The translations under genes and the position numbers were made by a program. Shown in pieces: positions 27,240-36,956 of a stretch of DNA of 64,000 nucleotides. The DNA lies in NCBI RefSeq assembly GCF_900102035.1, contig NZ_LT629689.1, positions 2,418,001-2,482,000 on the forward strand, read 5' to 3'. The notes under the pieces were generated by a model. It worked only from the letters and a program-made list of their open reading frames with translations, ran no database searches and had not been told where the DNA came from. Origin of the DNA: Pseudomonas extremaustralis. Its GTDB lineage: Bacteria > Pseudomonadota > Gammaproteobacteria > Pseudomonadales > Pseudomonadaceae. Each line of letters starts with the position of its first letter. The first letter of the stretch is position 1.

Positions 27240-28232
27240 TCAGACCCCAACGCCGGTTTTATCCAGGCGTACCCGGAAGGCCGCCAGTTGCTCGCTCATC
27301 ACTTCATCCGCGTTGCCGGCAAACTCCTGCTCGATCACCGGCAGCAGGGCCGCGGCGGCGCGGTCGCGCCACTTGATGGTCCAGGCCTGTAGCAGCGCGC
27401 GGTTATGTTCGGATTCGGCTGCCGCCACCTTCATCACCGCGTCCACCCACTTGCGGGTTTCCTCGAACCAGTCGCTCATGAACTGGGTGAGCATGGCCAC
27501 CAGCGCTCCGCCGTCGGCGGCGAACTGGTCGTCGACGATGCCCTGGTACACCAGCGGGTAGAGCAAGCCGTCCAAGGCTACGTTCTGCGCGACAAACAGC
27601 TCGAACGGGTCGCGCACCACCAGGCAGTCCTCGGTGTAACGGCGCAGCCCTTGCCAGGCATCGCCCTCCATCCAGGCCGCCTTGCCGGCTTCCAGGGCGT
27701 CGGTTGACCCCAGCAGCAGGCCGATGCGCGACAGGTACTGGGCGATGCCGAGGTTATCCATCGCCTGGTACATGCACGGCTGGGTGAACACCGTTCCGTA
27801 GCCATAGCTGCAGACGAACGTGTTGTTGAGGTTGGCGCCCCAGGCGGCATGACGCAGCGGCACCAGCAGGTTGAGGACGCGTTGGCGCAGGGCGTCTGGC
27901 AACAGGTCCACCAGGCCGCGGGTTTCGACGAAGTTGAAGTTGGCTTCGGTGGTTTCCTGCTGCCGGGCGCGTGCCAGGGTGTAGGTGCTGTAGTAGAACT
28001 GGCGCGGGTCTTTCAATACGTACCAGTCGCTCATCACGATTTGGGTGACGCTGGCGTCGTACAGGGTTTGATCCGGGTCCCAGGTCGGCCGGTAATGCAG
28101 GTTTTCCACCGCTTGAATGTCGTAGCTGCCTTCCTGGTACCGCGAAGACGGTTTGTCGCCAAAACGACGGGCCAAATGGTCGAACGTCTGCCGCAAGGGC
28201 TGGATGCTGACCGTACGAAGATCGATGTGCAT
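27240..28232 (-). CDS. dmpL: Phenol hydroxylase beta subunit P1
   Basis: 330 residues of the hydroxylase beta (P1) subunit. It shares the ferritin-like fold with the alpha subunit but lacks its diiron ligand set. LHYRPTWDPDQTLYD and DWYVLKDPRQFYYSTYTLAR are signature segments. The start at 28232 was chosen for the family N-terminus MHIDLRTVSIQPL, with GGGAG upstream; the longer frame is not conserved. It forms the heterotrimer with P3 and P4. Confidence 0.93.
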   Translation of the reverse strand: MHIDLRTVSIQPLRQTFDHLARRFGDKPSSRYQEGSYDIQAVENLHYRPTWDPDQTLYDASVTQIVMSDWYVLKDPRQFYYSTYTLARARQQETTEANFNFVETRGLVDLLPDALRQRVLNLLVPLRHAAWGANLNNTFVCSYGYGTVFTQPCMYQAMDNLGIAQYLSRIGLLLGSTDALEAGKAAWMEGDAWQGLRRYTEDCLVVRDPFELFVAQNVALDGLLYPLVYQGIVDDQFAADGGALVAMLTQFMSDWFEETRKWVDAVMKVAAAESEHNRALLQAWTIKWRDRAAAALLPVIEQEFAGNADEVMSEQLAAFRVRLDKTGVGV

Positions 28233-28279
28233 AGCTGACTCCCACCAACGCTTCACCGGGGGCGAAGCGTCAACAACGA

Positions 28280-28576
28280 TTAGTTTTTGAAACGAACCTG
28301 AGTGGCATCCGCCAGACGCCAGTCCCATTGCCGGGCGTCGTCCTCGTCCTCGCCTGCCACCTCAGGCAACGCCGCCATGGGGCGTACCTGGTTGGCGCGA
28401 CAGAACTCGGCAAAGGCCTCGTGGGTCAGGATCATTTCCACGAACAATTCCGGCTCACCGATGGCAAAGTCGAATTCGACGAACTGGCTGCCACGACGGC
28501 CGGTGACACGCACGTAACGCTTGCGCGTGTCCATGTCGGCCGGCTGCATCTCGAGTGACTGATCAGGGCAACTCAT
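28280..28576 (-). CDS. dmpK: Phenol hydroxylase assembly component P0
   Basis: 98 residues of the P0 family, which helps assemble the active hydroxylase but is not needed for turnover in vitro. KRYVRVTGRRGSQFVEFDFA and VEMILTHEAFAEFCRAN are typical. It starts 10 bp after the catechol dioxygenase stop codon. Confidence 0.9.
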   Translation of the reverse strand: MSCPDQSLEMQPADMDTRKRYVRVTGRRGSQFVEFDFAIGEPELFVEMILTHEAFAEFCRANQVRPMAALPEVAGEDEDDARQWDWRLADATQVRFKN

Positions 28577-28586
28577 GGGAGCGCCC

Positions 28587-29516
28587 TCAAGTCACGACGG
28601 TCAGGAACGATTCGTGCAACTTGCGTTGCGGGTAGTCCAGGCCCTGGGCGAAGTTGTCGTAGGTCCAGGACAGCGGCTGGTAGTCCGGATAGGGGTGGTA
28701 GCCGCCCATAAAGGTTTCGAAGCGGTTACCGGAGGGGTCCCAGGCATAGATGGTGCAGCCACGGGTCACGCCATGGCGGGTGGGGCCGATATCGACGTTC
28801 ACTTCGTTCATCGACATGATGTCGCCGGCCCGCAGCACCTGCTCCCAGGACTCGAGCAGGAACGAACAGTGGTGCAGCTTGCCCTTCTCGGGGTACTCGA
28901 CGAAGGCGATGTCATGAACCTTGTGCGAACACGACAGCCAGATGCCGACGTCACCGTCGCCTTCCGGGCTGAGGACGCGTTCGACCAAGTAGAAGCCCAG
29001 CACTTCGGTGAAGATTTTCTGCACTTGCGCAATGTTGGGACCGTACAGCAGGCAGTGGTCCAACTGAATCGGCGCAATACCGTGCTCGCGCGCCGCATTC
29101 CACGGCGCGGGGTTGACTTCGGGGATGCCGTTGCCGATGCAGCTCTTTTCGGCGTACAGCTCGATCAGATGACCCGAGGGCAATTCGAAGCGCACCCGCT
29201 CGCCGGTTTCCAGCAACTCACCGGCGGGGATGCGGGTGGTCGCCAGCCCGTAGGCCTGCAGGTCGGCATCGAGCTTTTCCAGGGTGGCCTTGTCCAGCAC
29301 CTTGAAACCGAAGAAGTCGATACCGGCAGTGTCCGCTTCACGGATCACATAGCAGTTGTGATCGCGCTCGTCCCAGCACTTGAAGTACACCCGTCCCTGA
29401 TCGTCCCGCCCGGTCTCGACCAGCCCCAGCACATTGCGATAGAAATGAACGCTCTCTTCAAGGTTCAACACGCGCACCTGGGCATGGCCCGGACGCAATA
29501 CACCTGTCATCGCCAT
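28587..29516 (-). CDS. dmpB: Catechol 2,3-dioxygenase
   Basis: A 309-residue type I extradiol dioxygenase. Fe(II) ligands can be placed at His154 (LDHCLLY), His216 (LHHCSF) and Glu267 (RFETF), matching His153/His214/Glu265 of XylE. It opens catechols to 2-hydroxymuconic semialdehydes. AAGGAG lies 8 bp before the ATG. It is the first gene of the operon, before K-L-M-N-O-P, as in the lapRBKLMNOPCEHIFG order of a 4-n-alkylphenol degrader and unlike the classic dmp order. A sigma-54 promoter lies about 90 bp upstream. Confidence 0.95.
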   Translation of the reverse strand: MAMTGVLRPGHAQVRVLNLEESVHFYRNVLGLVETGRDDQGRVYFKCWDERDHNCYVIREADTAGIDFFGFKVLDKATLEKLDADLQAYGLATTRIPAGELLETGERVRFELPSGHLIELYAEKSCIGNGIPEVNPAPWNAAREHGIAPIQLDHCLLYGPNIAQVQKIFTEVLGFYLVERVLSPEGDGDVGIWLSCSHKVHDIAFVEYPEKGKLHHCSFLLESWEQVLRAGDIMSMNEVNVDIGPTRHGVTRGCTIYAWDPSGNRFETFMGGYHPYPDYQPLSWTYDNFAQGLDYPQRKLHESFLTVVT

Positions 29517-29606
29517 TTATTGTCTCCTTTATTGGCTAGATGAGGTCGGCTCCGTCCCGCCTGGGCAGGCGGGCAAGAGCCGGGTTCACACACTCAACCC
29601 TGTATT

Positions 29607-29622
29607 GCAGAGATGGTGCCAA
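29607..29622 (-). promoter_or_regulatory. Sigma-54 (-24/-12) promoter of the phenol hydroxylase operon
   Basis: On the minus strand the sequence is TGGCACCATCTCTGCA: the GG and GC pairs are exactly 10 bp apart and TGGCAC is perfect. It lies about 90 bp before the catechol dioxygenase start and downstream of the gene for a sigma-54 activator. Confidence 0.8.
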
Positions 29623-29714
29623 CAAAGGTAAGCAACTGATTTAAAAGACTTAATGCGAAAATCAGGCCCCTGGACCCAGCCCCTGGACTGACGTTTATGT
29701 CCATCCCCCCTTCC

Positions 29715-29738
29715 AGCCTTACAAAAACGTAAGGCTGC
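29715..29738. promoter_or_regulatory. Inverted repeat, candidate LapR/DmpR upstream activating site
   Basis: CAGCCTTAC and GTAAGGCTG form perfect 9-bp arms around AAAAAC. The distance to the -24 box is right for an upstream activating sequence. It differs from the TTGATCAA-type sites of DmpR, so the assignment rests on position only. Confidence 0.4.
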
Positions 29739-29796
29739 TTGCGCAAAGGCCGGGGCGTCGGTCAATGAGCGACCGCCGTGATCGGTAAAACAGGCG

Positions 29797-29821
29797 AAAA
29801 AAAGGCACCCTAAGGTGCCTT
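29797..29821 (-). terminator. Rho-independent terminator of the sigma-54 activator gene
   Basis: On the minus strand AAGGCACCTTAGGGTGCC forms a hairpin followed by TTTTTTT, about 110 bp past the activator stop codon. Confidence 0.85.
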
Positions 29822-29928
29822 AAAACGAAAACAGCGCAGCCACCCTCCTCCCCTCGCGCGTCCCCACAACGGGAAGCGCAAAGGCGCAGTGGCGGCGCAT
29901 CGAATAGGGTGACGACCGTACGCTTTTG

Positions 29929-31622
29929 TCAGGCGCTCGCAGCCGGGCTGTCGTCCCCCAATGCCTGTTTCACCCGGTACGCCAACTGTCGGCGGGTGAT
30001 ACCGAGCAGGCGCGCCGCGTGGGTCAGGTTGCCATGGGCGCGCGTGACGGCGAGTTGCAGCAAACGCGCTTCATGGGCCTGCAGGTCGAAGCCGTCGACC
30101 AGCAAGGTTTCGTATAACTGCTCGGTCCTGGCCTCGTCGGCATTGCCCACTTTGCCTTCGCGGTCGATCACCGCGCCGTGTGCGGTCACCGGTGCCACGC
30201 CTGGGAAAAGATGCTGCAATTCAATGTGCCCGCCGGACGGCACCAGCAGCACCGCACGCTCCACCAGGTTTTCCAGTTCACGCACGTTGCCCGGCCAGTC
30301 GTAGGCCATCAGGCCCTGCATCGCCAGGTCGCTCACGCCTTGAATGGTCTTGTGGTACAGCGGTGCGTATTTTTCCAGCAGTACGGCAACCAGCACGGGA
30401 ATGTCCGACTTGCGCTTGCGCAGCGGTGGAATCTCCAAGGGGTACGTGGCCAGGCGGTAGTAGAGGTCGGCGCGAAAACGGCCGTCGGCAATCGCCTGCT
30501 GCAAATTGACGTTGGTCGCCGCCACCAAGCGCACGTTGACCTTGCGCACCTTGTCATCGCCCAGGCGCTCGACCTCGCCGGTCTGGAGGACGCGCAGCAA
30601 CTTGACTTGAGCCGCCGGCGACAGCTCCCCCAATTCATCGAGAAACAGCGTGCCGCCATCGGCGCGTTCGAACTTGCCGGGGCGCGAAGCCTGGGCGCCC
30701 GTGTAGGCGCCCTTCTGCACACCGAACAGCTCGGATTCGATCAAGTCATTGGGAATGGCAGCGCAGTTGACCGCCACAAACGGCTTTTCACCGCGCCCGC
30801 TGTTTTCATGCAGCCAGCGCGCGAACACTTCCTTGCCCACCCCGGTTTCGCCGAGCAGCAACACGGTGATGGGGCTGTTGGCGGCTTGGCTCAGCAGGCT
30901 GAAGGCGGCGGTAAAGGCTGGCGAGCTGCCCACCAACTTGCCCGGCGGGCGCTGCTCGCGCTGCCAGCCGCGCAGTTGCCAGAGCTCCTCTTGCAACTGC
31001 TCGAAGGTGGTTTGCGCATCTTCGGGGGCAGGCAATGTTGCAAGAACTCCGCATCCCCCCAGGCCTCGATTGGCCGTCCCTCCAGCATGCAGCTGGAAGC
31101 GCCACAACAGACACACTGGGTTTCGCGGAAGATCACCACCCGCTTGAAGAAGCGGGTGACATAGCCCGACGCATAGCCGGCCAGGTTCCAGCAGCTCGGC
31201 TCGGCACTGACCCCGAACAACTGCAAATGGGACTCGGCTTCCCAGGAGTTATCGCAATTGACCGTGCCAAAAAAGCTGCCGTCTTCCCAGTCGATCTTGG
31301 CCTCGATAATGGTCGAGCGCACCAAGCCCTCGAACGCGTGCAACTCGGGGCCGATCTTGAATACGTCGTAGTTGTCGCCTTCGCCGAACAGTTTCTGGGC
31401 GAGATCGGCATCGTGCTGGCCGGCGGCAAAACCCATGCGAAACAACAGCCCCTTGGCGCGGCTGGGCCCGAGGGATTCCATCAGTTCCTGGCGTAAGGCG
31501 CCGAACGCCTTGGCATGCATCAACAGCATGCGGTTCTCGTCGAGCCAGATTTGCCCGGTTTCGACATTGAAGCGCAGTCGTGAACGAAGATTGAAGCGCT
31601 CAATCAGGGGTTGCTCTGCCAT
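29929..31622 (-). CDS. dmpR: DmpR/LapR-type sigma-54-dependent aromatic sensor, frameshifted
   Basis: A one-component activator of the XylR/NtrC class, split between two frames. The N-terminal part (start MAEQPLIERF at 31622) carries the aromatic-sensing domain and a V4R segment with the ETQCVCCGASSC cysteines. The second frame holds the AAA+ domain (GETGVGKE Walker A, GAYTGA loop, GGTLFLDELGEL Walker B) and a C-terminal HTH (THAARLLGITRRQLAYR). The frames would join if the CCCCC run (31024-31028) had one more base, giving about 564 residues, the length of DmpR. If the shift is real, the regulator is dead and the operon should not be inducible; a base-calling error is an equally good explanation. 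Confidence 0.88.
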
Positions 31623-31740
31623 GTAAGCACCTAAAGCCCAGCCCATCGCGGACCAGTCGACTGGCGGGCTCGAGCCCTTGCCACGCCGCTGGCGTTTATT
31701 GTTCTACAAGCGATCCAGTGCCTTCGCCGTGGGCCCGAGT

Positions 31741-33228
31741 CTAAGCCGCTAAGGCAGCGCATGCCTCCTTTACCACGCGGTAGGCCTGACGAACCAAGGG
31801 CGTACCGCGTTCAAGCGCGTGCTCAAGCCTCCCACTTTGCGCGGCCTCCAGCAACTCGTCACGCACATGGCGGTAGGCATCCAGCGCTTTGCGCACGCCC
31901 GACAGGCTATCACTGCGCCGTGCATCGACCGGCGCGCATGCGCTTATCGCCTGCGCGAGCCAGGTGTCTATCTCTTGGTCCAACGCGTGGATGCGCTGGA
32001 TATGCGCGACCATCTGCGCGGTTTCGCGGGCATTCAACACCATGATGTTATGGGCGCGGATTTCTTCGATCGCCTCCAGCATGGCGGCATGCGCATCGCG
32101 GCTGACATCAATTTCTCCCGCCAGGCTTTTGAGGTCGACCAGGCCCAGCATCAGCCCGCGCAGGCCGGTGTTGCAGCCGTTGACGTGGTCGTCGAGTTCG
32201 ACGGCCAGGCGCGCCACGTCGCTGGAGTCGGCCAGCACCTTGCGCGCCGTTTGCGTCTCGCTGTCGGCGCGTTCGGCAATGCCGTGCACCGCCTGTTGCA
32301 CGCTGTGGGATGTGGCGGCAATACCGTTCAACACCGCCGTGGCCTGGCTGGCGCGCGTCACCCCTTGCGCGGCTCCTTGACGGGTCTGGGCCAGGCGCTG
32401 GTCAAGGCGGTCGATGCTCTGGCCGATCAGGGAAATGATCTCGCCCACACTGAGGGTCGCACTGCCGGTGCTTTCGGCGAGCTTGCGCACTTCATCGGCG
32501 ACCACACTGAAACCGCGCCCCTGCTCGCCGGCACGCGCCGCCTCGATGGCAGCATTGAGCGCCAACAGATTGGTTTGCCCGGCAATGCTCTGGATGATGG
32601 CCACGATTTCACCGACCCGCGCCACCTGCTCGCGCACGCGGTCGAACTCTTCGGCCACCGAGGCCACGACGTTGGACAGATCCTGCATGTCGTCGGCGAC
32701 CCGTTGCACCTGCTCGCCACCGGCGCTGACCTGGTCGCGCGCGCTGCTGCTTGCCTGTGCCAGAACCGTCGCCTCCGTGGCGGTCACGCGGGCCTGCTCG
32801 GCCATGGTTTCAACGTCCACCATGGCGTCGCGGGCCATTGCGGATTGACGGTCCGCCGTGGCCACCGCTTCGGTAAAGCCCGAGACCAGCGTGCCGGTCG
32901 CCACGGTGAGGTCACAGGCCAAGGTGCGCATGCGTTTGACCGCGCTCACCTTGTCGTGCAGCACCGCCTGCAAGCGCTCGATCGATGCCAGGGCGTCACC
33001 CGCCAGCGGTTGCCGGTCGTCGAGCAGCGCGCGGGTATGCGCCAGCGCCGCCACGACCCGTTGCTCGCGCCGGCCAATTCCGTGCAGCAGGTACAACCCC
33101 GACACCACCATCGCCAGCAACCAGCCGACCTGCCAGCCGAAGGCATCGATGCCACTGGCGAACGCGGCAGCCGCGAGTGACAGCAGCGCAAGCAGATCCC
33201 GTGGATGCAGGCTCAATTGACTCAGCAT
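31741..33228 (-). CDS. Methyl-accepting chemotaxis protein without large periplasmic domain
   Basis: 495 residues. Two hydrophobic segments lie near the N-terminus (about residues 12-28 and 32-50) with almost nothing between them. A long helical region follows, with the highly conserved signalling hairpin [29 protein letters not shown] (given here only as a landmark near residues 210-240) and [11 protein letters not shown]. The part beyond about residue 380 is a distinct cytoplasmic domain. With no periplasmic ligand domain, it may sense cytoplasmic or membrane signals. It lies between the exporter gene and the aromatic sensor gene, so a link to chemotaxis toward the pathway substrate is plausible but unproven. 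Confidence 0.8.
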   Translation of the reverse strand: MLSQLSLHPRDLLALLSLAAAAFASGIDAFGWQVGWLLAMVVSGLYLLHGIGRREQRVVAALAHTRALLDDRQPLAGDALASIERLQAVLHDKVSAVKRMRTLACDLTVATGTLVSGFTEAVATADRQSAMARDAMVDVETMAEQARVTATEATVLAQASSSARDQVSAGGEQVQRVADDMQDLSNVVASVAEEFDRVREQVARVGEIVAIIQSIAGQTNLLALNAAIEAARAGEQGRGFSVVADEVRKLAESTGSATLSVGEIISLIGQSIDRLDQRLAQTRQGAAQGVTRASQATAVLNGIAATSHSVQQAVHGIAERADSETQTARKVLADSSDVARLAVELDDHVNGCNTGLRGLMLGLVDLKSLAGEIDVSRDAHAAMLEAIEEIRAHNIMVLNARETAQMVAHIQRIHALDQEIDTWLAQAISACAPVDARRSDSLSGVRKALDAYRHVRDELLEAAQSGRLEHALERGTPLVRQAYRVVKEACAALAA

Positions 33229-33309
33229 CGTAACTCCGTCCTTTTCACCGCTGTGACGTTCACCGGGCGCTGCGCAGCGGCGCGGCGCCGGCGTTGGCGA
33301 GCATTCGCC

Positions 33310-35712
33310 TCAGACGTGCGCGACCGCTGCCTTGGGGCGCAACAAAAAGTGCGCCAGGGCCGGCAGCAGAATCAGCGCGCCGAGCATGTTCCAGACGAAC
33401 ATGAAGGCCAGCAAGATGCCCATGTCAGCCTGGAACTTGATCGGCGACCACGCCCAGGTGGCCACCGCGATGCCCAGGGTAATACCGGTGAGCACCACCA
33501 CCTTGCCGGTGAAAATCAGCGCCTTGTAATACGCCTGCGACAACGTCATGCCGGCTTTCAAGTGCGTCAGGGTCACCGTCATCACATACAACGCGTAGTC
33601 CACGCCGATGCCCACGCCCAGTGCGATCACCGGCAACGTGGCGACTTTGACGCCGATGTTCAGCCCCACCATCAACGCCTCGCACAGCACCGAGGTGACC
33701 ATCAGCGGCACCACCGCGCACACCACCGCACGCCATGAGCGGAACGTGATGAAGGCCAGCACGATCACGGCGGCGTAGACCAGGAACAACATCTGCGTGT
33801 TGGCTTTCTTCACCACGATGTTGGTCGCGGCCTCGACCCCGGCATTCCCGGCGGCATTGAGGATTCGGATGTCGTCCGTGCCGTACTTGGCCGCGAAGGT
33901 TTCCACGGTATTGACCACGCTGGTGAGCGTGTCGGCCTTGTGGTCCTTGAGGTAGGCGTAGAGGGTCAGCAGGTCGCAGTTCTGGTTGAACATTTCCCGG
34001 GGCGCGCGGGTGATGATCGAATTGAGCATGTCTTGGGAGCGCGGCATCTCGAACCATTTGAGGCTGCCCTCGTTCATGCCCGCGTTGGCGGTCTTGGCCA
34101 ACCCCGCAAGGGAACTGGTGGTCTCGACCCCTGGCAGTTGCTGCAACTCGCGCTCCAGCGCATCCAGCGTGTGCAGGGTGCTGTAGTGGGCGCAGGCATA
34201 TTGCGGGGTCTTGACCATCACGATGTACACATCGCTGCTGGCGGCGTAGTTGGCGACGATAAACGCGTTATCGCGGTTGTAACGCGAGTCCGACCGTAAC
34301 TCCGGCGCCCCCGGGTCGGTGTCGCCGATTTTCAACTGCGTGCTCACGGCCAGGCCCACACCGCCCAGGACCAGCCCGAGCGCCACGGCAACCGTGGCCC
34401 AGGGGCGGCGGGTAAACAGGTCGAGGAACGCCCAGAACGGGTGCTTTTTGTGCGCCTTGTCGTCACGCTCCTGCAGCTCGTCCCGCAGGCTGCGTTGGGC
34501 CGCCGCCGGGCTGACGCCGGTGTACGACAGCAGGATCGGCAGCAACACCAGATTGGTGAAAATCAGCACCGCCACCCCCATGCTCGCAGTGATGGCCAGG
34601 TCCTGGATGACTTGGATGTCGATCACCATCAGCACCGCAAAGCCCACCGCATCGGCCAGCAACGCGGTCATGCCGGCGAGGAACAAGCGGCGAAACGTGT
34701 AGCGCGCCGCCACCAGCCGGTGGGTGCCACGCCCGATGTCCTGCATGATGCCGTTCATTTTCTGCGCGCCATGGCTCATGCCGATGGCGAATACCAGAAA
34801 CGGCACCAATACCGAGTACGGGTCCAATTCATAGCCCAGCGTCGGCAACAGCCCCAGCAGCCACACCACCGCCACCATCGAACACAACACCACCAGCAAG
34901 GTGCTGCGCAGGCAGCGGGTGTACCAGAACAGCACCGCAGTGCAGATCGCAATGGCGGCGGCAAAAAACACCAGCACCTGCTTCAGGCCGTCGATCAGAT
35001 CCCCTACGACCTTGGCAAAGCCCGTGACGTGGATAGCGATTTTGTCCGACTCATACTTGGCGCGCAGTTGCTCGATACGCTGGGACAACCGGTGATAATC
35101 GATGCGTTCGCCGGTTTCGGCGATCTTCTCCTGCAGCGGCACCAGGATGATGCTCGACTTGTAGTTGGCCGCCACCAACTGCCCGATTTCCCCGGAGCGC
35201 TCGACGTTGATGCGCACTTGTTCGAGGCTCTGGGGCGAGCCGTCGAAGTCATCGGGAATCACCGGGCCGCCGTCCAGGCCGTCTTCGGTCACGCCGGTCC
35301 AGCGCACCGCCGGGGCCCACAGCGATTTCATGTAAGGCCGGTCGACGCCGGGAATCAGGAACACCTCATCGCTGAGCTGGCGCACGGTGTTCAGGTAGTC
35401 GGCATCGAAAATCGACCCCTCCTTGGCCTCCACGGCAATGCGCAGGGTGTTGCCCATCCCCGCCAGTTGTTTACGGTTTTCGAGGAAATTGGCGATGTAC
35501 GGATGGCCGGTGGGGATCATCTTTTCGTAGGCGGCATTCAGCGAAAGCCCCAGGGCCTGGTAACCCAGCACCAGGGTGATCAGCAGGCAGATCAGCGTAA
35601 TCGCCAAACGGTTGTTGAACAGCAGCCGTTCGGCGAACGTGCCCGAGCGCTGGTCGAACTTGTTCAAATCGGCAATCACTGCATCGGCAGGTAGGGACGG
35701 CATATGGCTCAT
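33310..35712 (-). CDS. RND-superfamily (MMPL-type) transporter
   Basis: An 800-residue membrane protein with the RND two-fold layout: one N-terminal transmembrane helix (about 37-55), a periplasmic loop, a five-helix bundle (about 240-410), then the second repeat with a helix near 440, a loop, and helices from about 635 to 790. GMSHGAQKMNGIMQD and GVGIGVDYALYVM are typical of MMPL/hydrophobe exporters. Its start overlaps the end of the YCF48-like gene (ATGA). This gene set (DUF1302, DUF1329, YCF48-like, RND) recurs beside hydrophobic-substrate catabolic genes in proteobacteria. Transport of a hydrophobic or lipid-linked compound is inferred. Confidence 0.85.
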   Translation of the reverse strand: MSHMPSLPADAVIADLNKFDQRSGTFAERLLFNNRLAITLICLLITLVLGYQALGLSLNAAYEKMIPTGHPYIANFLENRKQLAGMGNTLRIAVEAKEGSIFDADYLNTVRQLSDEVFLIPGVDRPYMKSLWAPAVRWTGVTEDGLDGGPVIPDDFDGSPQSLEQVRINVERSGEIGQLVAANYKSSIILVPLQEKIAETGERIDYHRLSQRIEQLRAKYESDKIAIHVTGFAKVVGDLIDGLKQVLVFFAAAIAICTAVLFWYTRCLRSTLLVVLCSMVAVVWLLGLLPTLGYELDPYSVLVPFLVFAIGMSHGAQKMNGIMQDIGRGTHRLVAARYTFRRLFLAGMTALLADAVGFAVLMVIDIQVIQDLAITASMGVAVLIFTNLVLLPILLSYTGVSPAAAQRSLRDELQERDDKAHKKHPFWAFLDLFTRRPWATVAVALGLVLGGVGLAVSTQLKIGDTDPGAPELRSDSRYNRDNAFIVANYAASSDVYIVMVKTPQYACAHYSTLHTLDALERELQQLPGVETTSSLAGLAKTANAGMNEGSLKWFEMPRSQDMLNSIITRAPREMFNQNCDLLTLYAYLKDHKADTLTSVVNTVETFAAKYGTDDIRILNAAGNAGVEAATNIVVKKANTQMLFLVYAAVIVLAFITFRSWRAVVCAVVPLMVTSVLCEALMVGLNIGVKVATLPVIALGVGIGVDYALYVMTVTLTHLKAGMTLSQAYYKALIFTGKVVVLTGITLGIAVATWAWSPIKFQADMGILLAFMFVWNMLGALILLPALAHFLLRPKAAVAHV

Positions 35713-36827
35713 GGCTTGGCTCCGGCTTCAATCGCCTCGGGCTCGATTCGCGACATTCCCCGCGAACTGGAGAGGATCAACGCACCATCGCGCGCTTGCA
35801 CCAGACCGGTGATCCCGGTGCCGGGGTGCAGGGGCAACGTTGCAAAATGGGCTGCGTTATCGGTGCTGCGCAGCAGGCGACCGCTCTCGTCCGCCAGCAA
35901 CAGCGAACCGTCGCGCAGGCGCAGGCCGGCGCTCAGCGTTACCGGCTGGCCGATCTGAGCCTGCTGCCACGTCAGGCCATAGTCCAGGCTGCGCCAGGCG
36001 TTGCCGCGCAGGCCATAGGCGAGCACAGCGTGGTCGTCGAGTATCAGCGCCCCGAAGAACGTTCCGCTGTAGGGGCTATGGATTTCGGCAAAGCTGCGCC
36101 CGCCATCGGTGGAACGGAACAGCGCGCCCTGCTCGCCACACAGGAGCACTTGTTGGTCGCGCAGCCGCACCTGATACAAGTGCCGGCCACGCGGATTCGG
36201 CACCTGCCCCATCAGCGACTGCCAACTGGCGCCGCCGTCGTGCGTTTGCAGGGCCAAGCCATAGGCGCCCACCACATAGCCCTGGGTGGCGCTCACGAAC
36301 GCCACATCGAGAAAGGGTTTATCCGGGCCATCTTCGACCAACGCTTCAGCGCTGCGCAGCCGCTGGTCCGCGCCCGCCTCGCCTGCCGCCGCGCGCTCAC
36401 GGGCGTCCTGCGCCACGATCTGCGCGACCTGATTGCCTTCCAGCTGGCGCGTCCAGGTCTCGCCGCCGTCCGTGCTGTGCAGCACCACGCCGCTGTGGCC
36501 CACCGCCCAGCCTTCGCTGGCGGAGACAAACGCCACCGCCGTCAGCGCCACACTCACCGGCACGTGCCTGGCCTGGCGCCATGTGTGCCCGCGATCGTCG
36601 GAAAGCCGCACGATACCGCGCTCGCCCACCGCCACCAGGCGCTCGCCGGCAGCGGTGACGGCCAGGTGCAGTGCCTGTTGGGCGCGCTGGCTTTCCAATG
36701 CGGGAAGCTCCAGCAGATCGGGAACGGATGGGGGGTTGGCAGACTGGGCAACGCTCGACACGGCAGCGATGAAAAGGGCAACGGCAGCGGACAGCGAGCG
36801 CCGCAAAAGCGGATTCTGGGTGAGCAT
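35709..36827 (-). CDS. YCF48-related/BNR-repeat exported protein
   Basis: A 372-residue protein with a signal peptide (about residues 1-29, ending SVAQSA). Repeats of the kind LSDDRGHTW, HSTDGGETW, QTHDGGASW, RSTDGGRSF and RSLDYGLTW predict a seven-bladed beta-propeller of the YCF48/Hcf136 (sortilin-like) type. In bacteria such proteins are found in operons with RND transporters of the MMPL kind, where they may be periplasmic partners. It is translationally coupled to the transporter gene. Confidence 0.82.
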   Translation of the reverse strand: MLTQNPLLRRSLSAAVALFIAAVSSVAQSANPPSVPDLLELPALESQRAQQALHLAVTAAGERLVAVGERGIVRLSDDRGHTWRQARHVPVSVALTAVAFVSASEGWAVGHSGVVLHSTDGGETWTRQLEGNQVAQIVAQDARERAAAGEAGADQRLRSAEALVEDGPDKPFLDVAFVSATQGYVVGAYGLALQTHDGGASWQSLMGQVPNPRGRHLYQVRLRDQQVLLCGEQGALFRSTDGGRSFAEIHSPYSGTFFGALILDDHAVLAYGLRGNAWRSLDYGLTWQQAQIGQPVTLSAGLRLRDGSLLLADESGRLLRSTDNAAHFATLPLHPGTGITGLVQARDGALILSSSRGMSRIEPEAIEAGAKP

Positions 36828-36956
36828 GGTACGTACTCGACTTCAAAACGTCCCCGCGACGTCACCGCTGTGCGCGGCGTCGGCGGGGCGAGTCATGGCA
36901 ATGGAACCGGCCACCGGACACGCGCCGGATGCCGGAACCGCAGGTAGATAACGGCC

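Larger units (their letters stand above)
29517..29928. other. Regulatory gap between the sigma-54 activator and the dioxygenase gene
   Basis: 412 bp with no gene. From right to left along the direction of transcription it contains the activator terminator (29797-29821), a 9-bp-arm inverted repeat at 29715-29738 about 95 bp upstream of the -24 box (a candidate activator site), an interrupted CTGATTT/AAATCAG pair near 29638-29668, and the -24/-12 promoter. Confidence 0.65.

Noticed and set aside
25380..27392. 670-codon plus-strand ORF opposite the phenol hydroxylase genes
   Set aside because: Antisense shadow of dmpN and dmpM, with His/Gly/Val-rich composition typical of such shadows.
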